From: Ailurus styani
Taxonomy: Eukaryota; Chordata; Mammalia; Carnivora; Ailuridae
Direction of reading: 5' to 3'
Length of the DNA: 64,000 nucleotides
Assembly (NCBI GenBank): GCA_002007465.1
Contig: LNAC01000767.1
Span: 124,001 to 188,000, forward strand
Within the stretch, counting starts at the first letter, position 1; every line of letters starts with the position of its first letter. A model generated the notes under the pieces. The model made no database searches. It saw nothing but the letters and a program-made list of their open reading frames with translations, and was not told where the DNA came from. Positions 1 to 10,615 of the stretch are shown one piece after another. The position numbers were made by a program, and so were the translations under genes.

Positions 1-50
1 GCTATGTAGTCTGTGGTAGTTTTTTATAGCAGCCTGAATGGACTATGCCA
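1..50 (+). mobile_element. 3' end of a MaLR-type LTR, cut by the window edge
   Basis: The bases around 11-45 (gtggtagttttttatagcag, then cctgaatggacta) match the terminal part of the LTR family also seen at 59909-60195 and 62728-62985. Most of the element lies outside the window. Confidence 0.6.
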
Positions 51-59
51 GGATTTTTA

Positions 60-556
60 CAGAAGAGATTGGCATTTGAATCAGTAGACTCAGTAAAGAA
101 GATCTACTCCACCAATATAGCTAACAGCATCCAATCCTTTGAGGACCCTTATAGAACAAAAAGACAGAGGAAGGGGGAATTCTTCTTCTTGAGCTGGCAC
201 ATCCACCTTCTCCTCCTCTCAGACACAGGAGCTTCAGGTTCTCAAGTCGTCAGACTCCTGGACTTAACACCAGCAACCTGCAATTTCTCAGGCTGTGGGA
301 CTCAAACTGAATTATAGCATTGGCTTTCCTGGTTCTCCAGCTTGCAGACAACAGGATTGTGTGTATCATCCATAATGGCTTGAACCAATTTCCATAACAT
401 TTCTCCTTTTAGATATCATATATATGTACATATACATATGATGTCTAAGTATGTCTATATATATGATATTTATGTGTGTGTATATATGTATTTGTATATG
501 TGTGTGTGTATCTCCTGTTGCTTCTGCTTCTCTGGAGAACTCTAATATATACCATG
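60..556 (+). mobile_element. Old mammalian interspersed repeat, name uncertain
   Basis: The stretch from tggcatttgaatcagtagac through the CT-rich middle to ccagcttgcagacaacag and the end ctgcttctctggagaactct is a common mammalian repeat that I recognise but cannot name with certainty (LTR class suspected). Its TA-rich 3' region has expanded into the microsatellite at 410-515. The 90-codon open frame at 45-317 is an accident of this repeat. Confidence 0.6.
410..515. repeat. Imperfect TA/TG microsatellite
   Basis: Alternating TA, CA and TG dinucleotides with interruptions lie inside the 3' part of the old repeat. The consensus of that repeat already has a TATA run here, so this is an expansion of an existing seed. 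Confidence 0.85.
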
Positions 557-1427
557 TAGCAAGAAAAGCTCATTGGGCTCCCAGATAAACAGAAATTTAT
601 ATTTTATATATTCCTATGTGTAACTATAAAGGGTACTGATTCAATAGTAGACTTTTTTTTTGTTTTTACCATATCAAAATTTGAGAATGACTTACTATAA
701 ACAGCATAGTCCAAAAATATTTCCCTAGGTATCATGAATATAATATTTATACTCTTAACCTGAAGGTTTACATACATATAGAATTTGAAATTATACTTAT
801 TGATATGTTAAATCCACTCAGTTTTTGCAAAAGATTTGATTTTATAATTTTCCACTACATACTTCATTTGTCCTTTATAAATTTGGGATATATGTGATTT
901 TAGTCTTTCATGGCAGTCAAATACAAACAATGGAAAGTGAAAATCAACTCAGGTTTAAATATGCTTGCTTTTAGGGCTTTCCTCATAAGACTGATTTCAG
1001 GCATAGGGCTAAGCATGTCCAATTCATTGGACACTTTGGTTCAACCCAGTAGGGGTTCACAATGAATGGCTGTGTGAAAACCACTTATGCTGAGGAGCAA
1101 GTGCTTGATATTTCATTTAAGGGGCTCCTGTGGATTTGGCTCCAATTTCCTTCCAGCCCTACCAGTTCTCTTTTCATTGCTAAGGTGCAAAGAAAAAAAA
1201 GACAAAAGAAGCAGAAGAAAAGGGAAACCTGCTCAACCATACTGAGTACTTGCTAAGGTTCATCTGTCCCGTGGCCAAGTTATTAAGGAGACTCTGTGAT
1301 GCCCATCTACAGAGAAGCGCACACACAGACATCAACAGCAATAGTAGTAGTTAGATTTGCCATTTTGAACTACCAAGCATGAAGGACTGAAAAGGAGCTA
1401 GGGACATAACCTTCTGTTTATGAGCTT
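557..1427. other. Unassigned AT-rich sequence
   Basis: No repeat family, splice signal or meaningful frame was recognised. There is a purine-rich patch at 1189-1230. The 64-codon frame at 1062-1256 is low complexity at its end and unlike any family I know. Confidence 0.5.
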
Positions 1428-1446
1428 AACAATAAATGTTGTCTTT

Positions 1447-1627
1447 TTTAAAGATTTTATTTATTTGACAGAAAGATAGAGAGCACAAGTAGGCAGAGCG
1501 ACAGACAGAGGGAGAAGCAGGCTCTCTGCTCAGCAGGGAGCCCAAGGCAGGGCTTGGTCCCAGGACCCTGGGATCATGACCTGACCCAAAGGCAGCTGCT
1601 TAACCGACTGAGCCACCCAGGTGCCCC
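1447..1627 (-). mobile_element. CAN-SINE (SINEC), young, perfect target duplication
   Basis: Minus-strand SINE: T-rich tail, taaagattttatttatttga, purine-rich body (reverse of the CT-rich region), then the tRNA-derived head ending gagccacccaggtgcccc. It is flanked by a perfect 19-bp duplication (aacaataaatgttgtcttt) at 1428-1446 and 1628-1646, so it is a fairly recent insertion. Confidence 0.97.
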
Positions 1628-1646
1628 AACAATAAATGTTGTCTTT

Positions 1647-2385
1647 GATGCATATGCCCAATAGGGCCAAAGAGATCAAGATAATGAGAGCTATGCAAAT
1701 AGCTGCATCATGATGGGTAAGAAATAAATCTATCTCTCTCAGCTGAAAATTCCCAATTTTATTTCTCCCTCACTGGATCTCCAGAACTTCAGTGTCACAA
1801 CTTGTCGCTTTCAGGTCATGTTCTTTCTGATATCTTGACAACACTCAAAATCTATCCTCTTTCAATGAAATCCACTTTTTTCTTTTAGAGCTAACTTTTG
1901 GTTTTCATCCATTGAAACTGAAAAACTTTGGAATATCTTTTGCTTTTGTTTTTCCTCATTTCTTTCTATATAGATTATTCTCTGCTGTCTAGGCCTAAAC
2001 CCCACTGAATTTGGACTACTGAAATAATTTCATAACCGTTCTTACATAATCTTTAGTTTTCTTTCCAACCAACACAACAAAGCTTAGTATATTTAATTTT
2101 TAAAACAGATGAAGAACTACCTCTGCTTCACTCAGTGAATATTCTTAATTTTCTAGAGAATCAAGTGTCATAAAGTTCAAATAGCCAGATGTTGTTTTTA
2201 AAAGTACAAAATCCAAAATAGGATTTTGTGGTCACTGATTGCCTTGGCTTTATATTCTGACTTGAATTTTCTCATTTTTCATAAATAGATAATACTGTAC
2301 GTGTTACAAGCTGTATTTAATGACATAAAATATAAAAATACCCAGAAAGGTAACTGACAAAGACATTTTCTGTATCCTTTGCTCT
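1647..2385. other. Unassigned AT-rich sequence
   Basis: Nothing recognised: no frame of note, no clear repeat and no tandem structure. Confidence 0.5.
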
Positions 2386-2389
2386 ATTC

Positions 2390-2880
2390 TAAACAAAACA
2401 CATCTACTTCTCATGTTGCAAACATGTCCCACATTCTGTCTCTGGGCTTTTGCTCTAGGGGTCCAATTTTTTCCAAGATTTCCTCCCTATAACTTTCCGT
2501 ATTTTTCAAGATCTATCCATTCTCTGAGGCTTTCAAAAATCCCAACCTACAGAATTTTCTACTTTACGTAGTTGATTAAATAGTTATAATTAAGTAGTTG
2601 ATGATTGCTTTTTAGCAGAGTTGTTTCTCTTTTTACCCATTTTTATCCATTTATTCTAACTCTTCTTCAAAGGTGAGCTTGGCCTCAATTTCCAGAAGCT
2701 CATGTGAATCCTCTCCTCTGAGTCACCATGGTGCATGTCATATGATTGTAATTCTCCCTTTGGGTCTGTTTCTGTCTCTAAATTATAAATACAAAGGCAA
2801 GTCCCATGACTTAAGTACCTTTGTATCTCTAGCATCAAGCAAAGTATGTGCACTGTTAGGTTGACAATACATTTTAGTTA
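2390..2880 (+). mobile_element. L2 fragment
   Basis: The run from ctctgggcttttgctctagg through the CT-rich middle to acctttgtatctctagcatc and a degenerate 3' end follows the order of the L2 3' region. It is much diverged, as expected for L2. Confidence 0.55.
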
Positions 2881-3015
2881 ACTGGATAGAATTATGTGTA
2901 CCATATTTTCCATAATTCCTCTTTCCCTAATTCTCAAGAAGTGACATGTACTTTACAACCTGATATAATTCCTACCCAGGAATAAATATACCCTAGGCCT
3001 GCAATAAATGGTATG

Positions 3016-3019
3016 GACA

Positions 3020-3055
<36 letters not shown>
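3016..3055. repeat. (GAT)n trinucleotide repeat
   Basis: About a dozen near-perfect GAT units. Translated on the plus strand they give a poly-aspartate run inside a 73-codon frame, which is not evidence of a gene. Confidence 0.95.
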
Positions 3056-3056
<1 letters not shown>

Positions 3057-4600
3057 CAGCAAAGGTGATTTTACAATTTTACATTGTGACTGCAGATTCC
3101 CAAGATTTTACTTAAATCTTGGTAACCAGAAAGATTCTCATTCTGTCATGTCGAAGGGATCAAGGGAAATTTTGGAATTCTGTGTCATTTTTCAAATGTC
3201 CGCTTTCCCTTTCCAAACTGGTACCGGATTTTGACACAACCCCTGTACCACAGGAAGCCCACTGGTATTGTTAGGCTGCAGAGTGACATGAGAGCTTAAG
3301 GAGCTGTAAGTATTCCTTCCTTCCATCAATCTACTTCGCTGTTTCCTCTACCTCAAGAATTAGACTCAAATGTTATATTTGAGAGTAAGCAAGAATTTAA
3401 CAGTATGAAGATACAATATGAAATAGGCTGTCATTTTCAAATTTCTAATTTTCAGGTGGTACGTGTCAATTTGTTGTAAAGGGGACTCACTCTGAGACAA
3501 AATCTAGTGTAAATCTCCTACAGTAGGAAGCTTTAGAGTGCTAAAGCAGCTGGAGTGAGCCCCCTAGGCTGGTCTAATGAGGATGACACTGAAATCAATT
3601 GATTGCTAATTAGAGAGGAAATATGTCATAGAATTTCCACATTGTTTAATGCAAATGCAGAAAGGGCCTTGTGTTTTACCATGCTAACTCAGAGGACAAG
3701 GTGGATACATGAAAGCAAACATGAGGAAAAAATGTGACTCTGGAATACAGAGTAACATAATTTAAAGACAAGGCAGATCCTAACAGCAACATTATGCCAT
3801 ATGGGATAATTCAAACGTTGTCCTTTTCTAAGTCAGCACAATTATCACACAAAGGAAAAATAGTCTAATAGCACTCACCTCAAGATATTAAATCACTGCA
3901 TTAAGGTGTATAGAGATCAACTTACAAGGCAGTGAAAAAACATCACAGTAATTCTAGGCTGCTTACATTCTTGAATATTTTCTGGTATAAAGCTCATCAT
4001 TACCTATTTATGAGTGTAAGCCTCTAGACATTTGCTTATACAATCATCCCCCTATCACATCCCCACAAACACCTAACACCCCCAACAAAAGGACACAGCA
4101 ATATACCCTATCAGTACTTTTTTCAGTCCAAAATCTGGATGGAATTCAGTTAAATCAATACTCTTGAGACATTTGGACCAGACTTTGTTTATGCTTATAT
4201 GGTAATAGCATTTTATGTAATAAATTAAAGTCATCTTTCTGGGTGCTGACGTTCTGAGTACAGAACCCCTATTTTTTGTAGCTATTTGAAGTTATCTGGA
4301 GCATACTCCTATTTCTTTCTCAGGCCCCAAAATAACTAGGAGAGCCATCCACAGCAGATTCCTCTTCATTTAAAGAGATGCTCTTCTAGGGAATATCTGG
4401 GGAACAAATATTGTAACCAGAAATTATAAAAGTTTAGTCTAAGATAGCAATTTTACTGTTGTGTAGTTGCTCAACCCCCACTGCCTGTTCTTGCTCCCAG
4501 CCCTATTATATTTGAAATAAAGTTATGACCAAGATGGTCTTAATGTTTCCTTCAGCTTGACTAAATTTAAACTGTCTCTGACCTCCCCTTTTTATGGGCA
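3056..4600. other. Unassigned sequence
   Basis: AT-rich, no gene. 4460-4600 may belong to the LTR that follows but I could not place its 5' boundary. Confidence 0.45.
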
Positions 4601-4604
4601 TTTC

Positions 4605-5000
4605 TTTTAGAAAACTTTCTATTGTAAGTTCTTTTTCTGTCCCTTTGAGATGTAAGTCTCCCAGCCCCTTAACCAGTTTCACAACCCAGGACTGTCTCTC
4701 TCAAAAACCTGGGAGCCACCCTTTGAAATGAAATAATCATGAATGAAGTTGGTGTCCATTTCCCAGTCTCACCAGGAGGTTAGGAGCCTAATGGAGACAA
4801 GTGCCAATTAGCAAACACAGGTGCCAAAGTACACTGACTAACCTACCCATTAAGGTTCTCTACTACTTTTCCACTAGCTCACTTTAGACCTTAAACTTTT
4901 GTGGCTGTGTTTTGTCTCAGCAGAGTGGAGTTCAACCACTCTCCTCCATTGCAACAGTCTTGAATAAACTCTTCCTTGCCTGTTTAACTCTGCCTGATGG
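4605..5000 (+). mobile_element. ERV-like LTR (class uncertain)
   Basis: The layout is LTR-like: CT-rich stretches, ctgtctctctcaaaaacctg, then gtggctgtgttttgtctcag, a polyadenylation signal aataaa at 4963-4968 and a short CT-rich R/U5-like end before an A run at 5000. Family unknown to me; no internal retroviral sequence is attached. Confidence 0.5.
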
Positions 5001-5234
5001 AAAAAAAAAAATTGATAGAGCAGTTCCTTCTTTTACAGAAACAGATTAATATTCCTCACCTCTATTGTTATTTCATCAAAAATCAAAACAAAATATATAT
5101 TCCAGAAGCATTTCAATGTTTTATCTCCTTGACGTGCCTGCTGAAGAGGCTAAGTGCTTTCTCGTGATACGCTTCTCTGATTTTTTTCCCCTAAGTAACA
5201 GAAGCCCTTATATTTTCCTGGGGCATTTAGCCAT

Positions 5235-5590
5235 CTCAAGGGAAGACTATATTTCTTAGCCTCTCTTGATGTTAAGTATTCCAGTGTGACTAAGTTCTGG
5301 CTAATGTGATATAAGAAGGAAGATGTGAAATACTGGAAGGTGTTCTTTAATGGAGGGGGCATTCTCTTCATTGCTTTTACCTTGTTCTTGCTGGAATGAA
5401 GCTAGGATTGCCAGAGTTCAACTAGTTATCTGAAAAGTGTGAGGTGGAAGCACCATGGTGAGGATGGCAGAGCAATAAATTAAGGAGCCTGGATCCGGGG
5501 CGATTATGATGATGATGTTACACCAGCTATGTACTACTTAACATTATTTAAGTTTCGAGTATTAGTTACAGGTGAAACAAACTTCACTCT
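5235..5590 (+). mobile_element. Old interspersed repeat, LTR-like
   Basis: Segments such as gtgactaagttctggctaatg, caccatggtgaggatggcag and agcaataaattaaggagcctg occur in this order in a common mammalian repeat with an LTR-like end. I cannot name the family with certainty. Confidence 0.45.
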
Positions 5591-6910
5591 TTTCTTAGCC
5601 ACATGGTTTTAATTCCCAGGTCAATTTAATTCTAACTGGTATTGGTGTCCTGCCTAGTTTTCCAGCTATGTTGTAGAATCTTCTTTGGTAACCATAAACT
5701 TTGAATATTTATGCTCTTAAATTTCCCCACTTATTTTCCCTTTATTTATTGAAGTTTCTGTACAACTATTAGCAATATCTTACCAGTTATTTTCAGATAG
5801 GTCTTTCATAATGCTTAAGAAAGTCAGTCCTAAAAATTGTATGCTTCTTGTTCTGTAGTCAAATAGATCACCTTTGCTAGAACATCCTTTAATTAATTGG
5901 AAATAGTATATAAAATTATTACTTTGTTGGAGGTTTTGGGTATATCCCTAATTAAAATAATTTTTCCATTAATTCTGATAGATTTCAAATTTATATTTAA
6001 GACTTAGAAACTAAATAAGAAAAACTATGCTGTATTTATTTTACCAGTTATCTCTCTTATTTATGTTTGTCTTATTTCACTGTCTTATTTTTTTGTTTTA
6101 TTTTAATGTTCTTCCACAACAATGGTAAGTGGTAACAGAAGCAGAATTTTTCTTTTTATTCATTTTCAACAGCTCTTTTTTGGTCTCATTATCATCTTAT
6201 CACCAACGATGATGTTCTGTTTACTTAAAATATGGTCTTAATCATTAAATATTCTTCCATTCCTATTTCCGATGAGGTTTAATCAAAAGGGTGTTAGTGA
6301 TATACGCATTGTTTTTGTATTTATTAAGATAATCCTGCCTATTCTAGATTTCTTTTGGGGACTATTGATGGTATAAATATCTACCTACTAGTAGGTTATT
6401 CATGATTATCTGTATAAGTCTCATTTAAATGAGATGAAATTTTCAATGTAATTCTGACTTTGGTTTTCTAACACTTTACATAGATGTTTACATTTATTTC
6501 AAAAGTGATTTTTGATTACACCATTTCTCCCTAGACAGCAAAGCAATTTTACTGCTTTCCCTACCACCAACCTGACACCCACACACAGGACTCATTTCAC
6601 TTCCTAGTATTTGGAAACATTAGCTAAGTTTTGGAATCCTAAACATTTATTCAACTATTTTTATACTATGTATATTCATTTTCAGGTTATTTTGTCATTT
6701 CCATCCATTTTTATAATAACATTTATAGCATAGTTTATGTCTAAATGATTCAACATCAGCACCATTTCTTTGAAATCCTCATTTTTAGTTTATGGGCATA
6801 CATCTTTGAGCATTTTAAAAAAGTGTTATATGAGTGGTATATTTATAAAAATTGTTATTTCATTAGGGCATGAATAAAAATTTTTCAGATATTTTTGCCA
6901 CATCCCACTC
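5591..6910. other. AT-rich sequence, possibly very old LINE
   Basis: Phrases around 6300-6350 faintly resemble L1 ORF2 antisense, but not enough to call. No coding signal. Confidence 0.35.
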
Positions 6911-6921
6911 TCTACCTTTTT

Positions 6922-7068
6922 TTGTTTGTTTTAGAAGGATGGGGGAGGGGCAGAGGGAGAATCTTAAGCATGGAGTCTGATGCAGGGCTTGAATCCACAA
7001 GCCTGAGATCATGATGTGGGCCAAAATTAGGAGTGAACATTTAACCAACTGAACCACCCAAGCACCCC
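6922..7068 (-). mobile_element. CAN-SINE, old and degraded
   Basis: Minus-strand SINE with a short decayed tail, purine-rich body, tctgatgcagggcttgaatc and the head end ccacccaagcacccc. A weak duplication (taccttttt) can be seen on both sides. Confidence 0.85.
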
Positions 7069-7396
7069 TGCCTTACCTTTTTAAAATCTTATTTGGGGTT
7101 TTTTTTTGGCACTTAATGTTGGAGAGAAAAATTCTAAGGCAGAAACTATTTTTGTTATTTTGAAGGTAATCTCATTTTGTTTTGTTTCCTACATGGGTTT
7201 TTATAGCATTCTAAACCTATCCTTTCAATACGAAAAATTTTTCTAAGACTTACCTAGTAATACTCTCTTTTCATTAAGTTTGCCAGAATCTGGAAAATTC
7301 TTTTGATCTGCTTACACAAGGTTTTTTAAAGCACCAGAAAGTTTTCCTTTTAAAGTCTTGATTTTTCAGAAAAAGGGTCAACATTATTACATTTGT

Positions 7397-7745
7397 GCCA
7401 AGACATGATATCTGGAATCAGATTGTCTTGGTTTAAATTCTAGTTTGACAATTTACAAGTTCTTCAACATAGGGAAACTTCCATGAACTCTCTTTGCCTC
7501 AGTCTGTTTATTTTTTAGAGAGAAAAGGTGGGGGGAAGGGCAGAGGAAGGGGGAGAGAGAGAACCTAAGCAGGCTTCATGCCCAAGGCACCCCTCGCTTC
7601 AGTTTTGTATCTGTAAAGCGATGATGGGAAATGACACTACAAACATCATGGAATTGTTGTGAGGGTAACAAAGCAACCTGCATTATATTAAAGAAGAACC
7701 TGGCATGTGGTAACTGCTCAGTAAATGGTAACTGTTATACTCATC
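7397..7745 (+). mobile_element. MIR element, split by a SINE
   Basis: The order is MIR: a 5' part with ggaatcagattgtcttggtt, the core ttcagttttgtatctgtaaa, and the 3' part ttgttgtgagg ... cctggcatgtggtaactgctc. The SINE at 7512-7593 interrupts it in the middle of the cctcagttt core. Confidence 0.85.
7512..7593 (-). mobile_element. Internally deleted CAN-SINE inside a MIR
   Basis: Only the decayed tail, the purine-rich body and the last bases of the head (aaggcacccc) remain. About half of the tRNA-derived head is missing. The MIR continues on both sides. Confidence 0.75.
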
Positions 7746-8690
7746 TCAATTTCCTTTTCCTCTTCATCCTGGGGACATTTCTAAAGGTTCTTCTCTACTG
7801 ATTTGATCTTCTCAAGTCACTAAGTTGCTTCAGTAGATTCAGTGTGTATTTTACTTAAAATTCTGCAATTTTAGTTTTATTGCCATCCTTTCTGATCTCA
7901 CCTAGATTCCTTTTCATCTCAGCTTGTTGACTTTATATCTCATCTTCTTGCCCTTTTAAGCCTACTTGTTCTCTCCTTATGACATTATTGTCCTATTTCC
8001 TAACTTTTTGAATTTGATTTAATGTGACATTTTCCCTGGATCCTAAAGTTTTAGAGGTGCTCTTCCTTTTTCAAGATGATGTTTGTTTTCTCTCGCTTTT
8101 TAATATTTTTTTCACAAAATCTATATTATTATTGTTTCTAATTCATCAGTATTCTCCCCTTAATAAAGAAAACCATACCTATACACAGTATTTGCTAATT
8201 AATAAGACAGGGCAATTTCCTTTGGCTCTGACCATTGCCCATTGATATGTTGGTTTGAAAAACAGTCCCTTATTAAGTGCAGATCCAGAAAGTAGATTCT
8301 GTGTGATTTTGAAAGGAAGCAGCCTAAAATTTAGGATCTAAAAGCTGTTCTGATTTTGTGGCTCTACAAAGAACTAGAAGGTATCTTTTCTGAATAAAAG
8401 GAGAACACTGTAAAAACTACAACTTCAGATATGCACTACTATATTTTCCTATCCTTGTCCTTAACAAGTGCTTTAACTTGGAGAACTATCTGCCAAGATA
8501 GGTTATATCCTTACATTCCACATCTATATATTTACATGTTGCATAGTTAACACTAAAGTTTTATATTGAATAGAAAATTCAGTACTCTAGTGAGTTCAAA
8601 AATCAGTGCCTGTATGGTAATGGGAAAGCTGTCTAGTTTTCAGGTTCAAAGGGAGCCTTTTGACTCTGAACTAGTTAAAAGTGAATTTTT
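7746..8690. other. Unassigned AT-rich sequence
   Basis: Pyrimidine-rich on the plus strand at 7760-8000. No recognisable exon or repeat boundary. Confidence 0.4.
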
Positions 8691-8694
8691 AGTT

Positions 8695-9170
8695 AATGTT
8701 AGGTAATGAACCACTCCAAAACAACTGACTTGGTTCACAATTCTATAGGTTGATAATCTGGACCAGGTTCAGTTAGGAAGTCTTATCTTACACCAAGGTT
8801 CATTCAGGCTACCTCAGACTGCTACTGCTTTGGTTGTTAGATTTGAACAATCTAACATGGCCTCAACTGGGACAACTCATCTCTGTTCTGTGTGTTCTTT
8901 CATTGTCTAGTAGGCTAGCCAGAGCCTGTTTACATGATGGTCATTGGTCACAGGACATTCAAGAGAGCAATGGAAGAGTGTAATACCTCTTGAGGCTTAG
9001 GCATAGAACTAGAACCATATCACTCCTGCTGAATAATATTGGCAAAAGCAAGTCACAAGGACCATTCAGATTCAAGGGTGGAAAAATAGATATCACTTCT
9101 TGATGGGAGGAGCTGGTAAGTCACACGGCCAATGGCATGGATACAGGGAAATGTTGTAAATTAAGAAAAC
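8695..9170 (-). mobile_element. MLT1-like MaLR LTR
   Basis: Reading on the plus strand, the antisense MLT1 order is clear: taggctagccagagcctgtt, tacatgatggtcattgg, gcaaaagcaagtcacaagg, cttgatgggaggagctgg and aagtcacacggccaatggca. It is an old solo LTR; no internal sequence is attached. Confidence 0.7.
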
Positions 9171-9667
9171 TGTATACCCAATCTGTCACAGCGGAGAAGC
9201 CACGAAATATTTTCAAACATTTTATTGTGGCAAACAAAACTAATTTGGCAATTTTCCCAGTCTACTTTTGTTATTCCTAGAATTATTTAATTTTTTCTCT
9301 CAAAATTAAAGCTGGGAAGAGAAGACCAACAATATATTAATAAAACAGCTAAATATAGTCTAGTTTAAACTTGGGTATATATAACTTGATCACTATTGGT
9401 CTTAATTATCTAGAGCTATGAAGTGTTCCTGACCTGACGCTAAAATGTCTTGATTTTGAACTGAGCTCTTGGGCTCCTCCTGGACCTGAACTTAAAATTT
9501 CCATGGCTTCTAGAAACCTAGAGAATAATTTCTAGAATTTGGTATAGTTTTATCTCCTTTGACAAACTTTTTTTTGACTAGGCAGTGATCAGAAATTGAG
9601 AATAGCAAAATCGAGGAAAATTTACCAAAGAATATATGATAGAATTACAAAATTAAAAAAAAAAGTA

Positions 9668-9855
9668 CACTGGAGTTAGTCATATCTGAGTACTTCTGAT
9701 TGCCAGGGTGAATTCTGGCAAGTTAATTAACTTCTCTGACAATGGATTTCACATTTGACAGTGTTGTTCTGAGAATTAATGAGATTTGTACATTAAGTGC
9801 TTAGTACAATGTCTGGATCATAGTAGGTATTCACCAAAAATAACTCTTCTTATTC
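9668..9855 (+). mobile_element. MIR element
   Basis: The 3' half of a MIR: ttaattaacttctctgac, ttgttctgagaattaatgag and gtgcttagtacaatgtctgg followed by catagtaggtattca. Confidence 0.75.
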
Positions 9856-10284
9856 TAAGTGTTGCCTTGATTGAGACTTCTTGGAGTAAACACAATTAAA
9901 TGGTTACAAAATTATGGTAATACCTTCCCCCTAGTTCTTTTTCTCCACATTCCCTGTTAGTTGGTTTAATCACTCAGTCAAACAGTTAAGAGTGGAGATA
10001 ATTATCCAAGCACTCATATTATTAGAAGTTTTCTCAAAATACGTAATGAATAATTAGTAGATAAAGCAAATGAATTCTTAGTTTGTGACAAACACTTTGC
10101 AATAATATATTCTTTCTGATTCTCTTCTAAAAGTATCTATATACTTTAAAATAATGTGTTCAGGCTCTCCAAGTATGTATTTGCAGCACTGCTACCCCAT
10201 TGTGGGATACATAGCTTAAAAGTTTAACATAAACAGTAGTACTAGTTTTCTTTGTAAAGAGTATGTACATGCTATAGTGATAGT

Positions 10285-10480
10285 TTTTACTTGCATTATC
10301 TCATTTGATTCTCGAAAATAAAAACTGTACAATAGGCAGAGTGGAAGTTATACTTATTTTTAAGATGAAGCAGTAGTGGTTTAGGCGTTGATGTGCGCTG
10401 CATGACCTTGGGCAACATTGTAGAACTGTCTGTCTGATTCAATCCTGTGCCCCTTTGCTCTACACCACATTCCTCTTTCC
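10285..10480 (-). mobile_element. MIR element
   Basis: Antisense MIR order: tgcattatctcatttgattc, a degenerate counterpart of the conserved core, then catgaccttgggcaac. Strongly diverged. Confidence 0.55.
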
Positions 10481-10519
10481 ACTTAGAAGCAGCTAAGTTA
10501 TTACTAGATCTGAAAATAT

Positions 10520-10615
10520 GAGGACAGGCACTGTGTTGCTTTCATCTCTGCATTTTGAGAATCCAGCAAAGAAGAGTCTAATAAAAGAATGTTGAATGGA
10601 ATAATGACAAGAAAT
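10520..10615 (+). mobile_element. L2 3' end
   Basis: Contains aggacaggcactgtgttgc and the terminal ataaaagaatgttgaatgga of L2. Confidence 0.6.

Noticed and set aside
3013..3234. 73-codon frame with a long poly-aspartate run
   Set aside because: The aspartates come from a (GAT)n microsatellite; the rest has no homology or splice signals.
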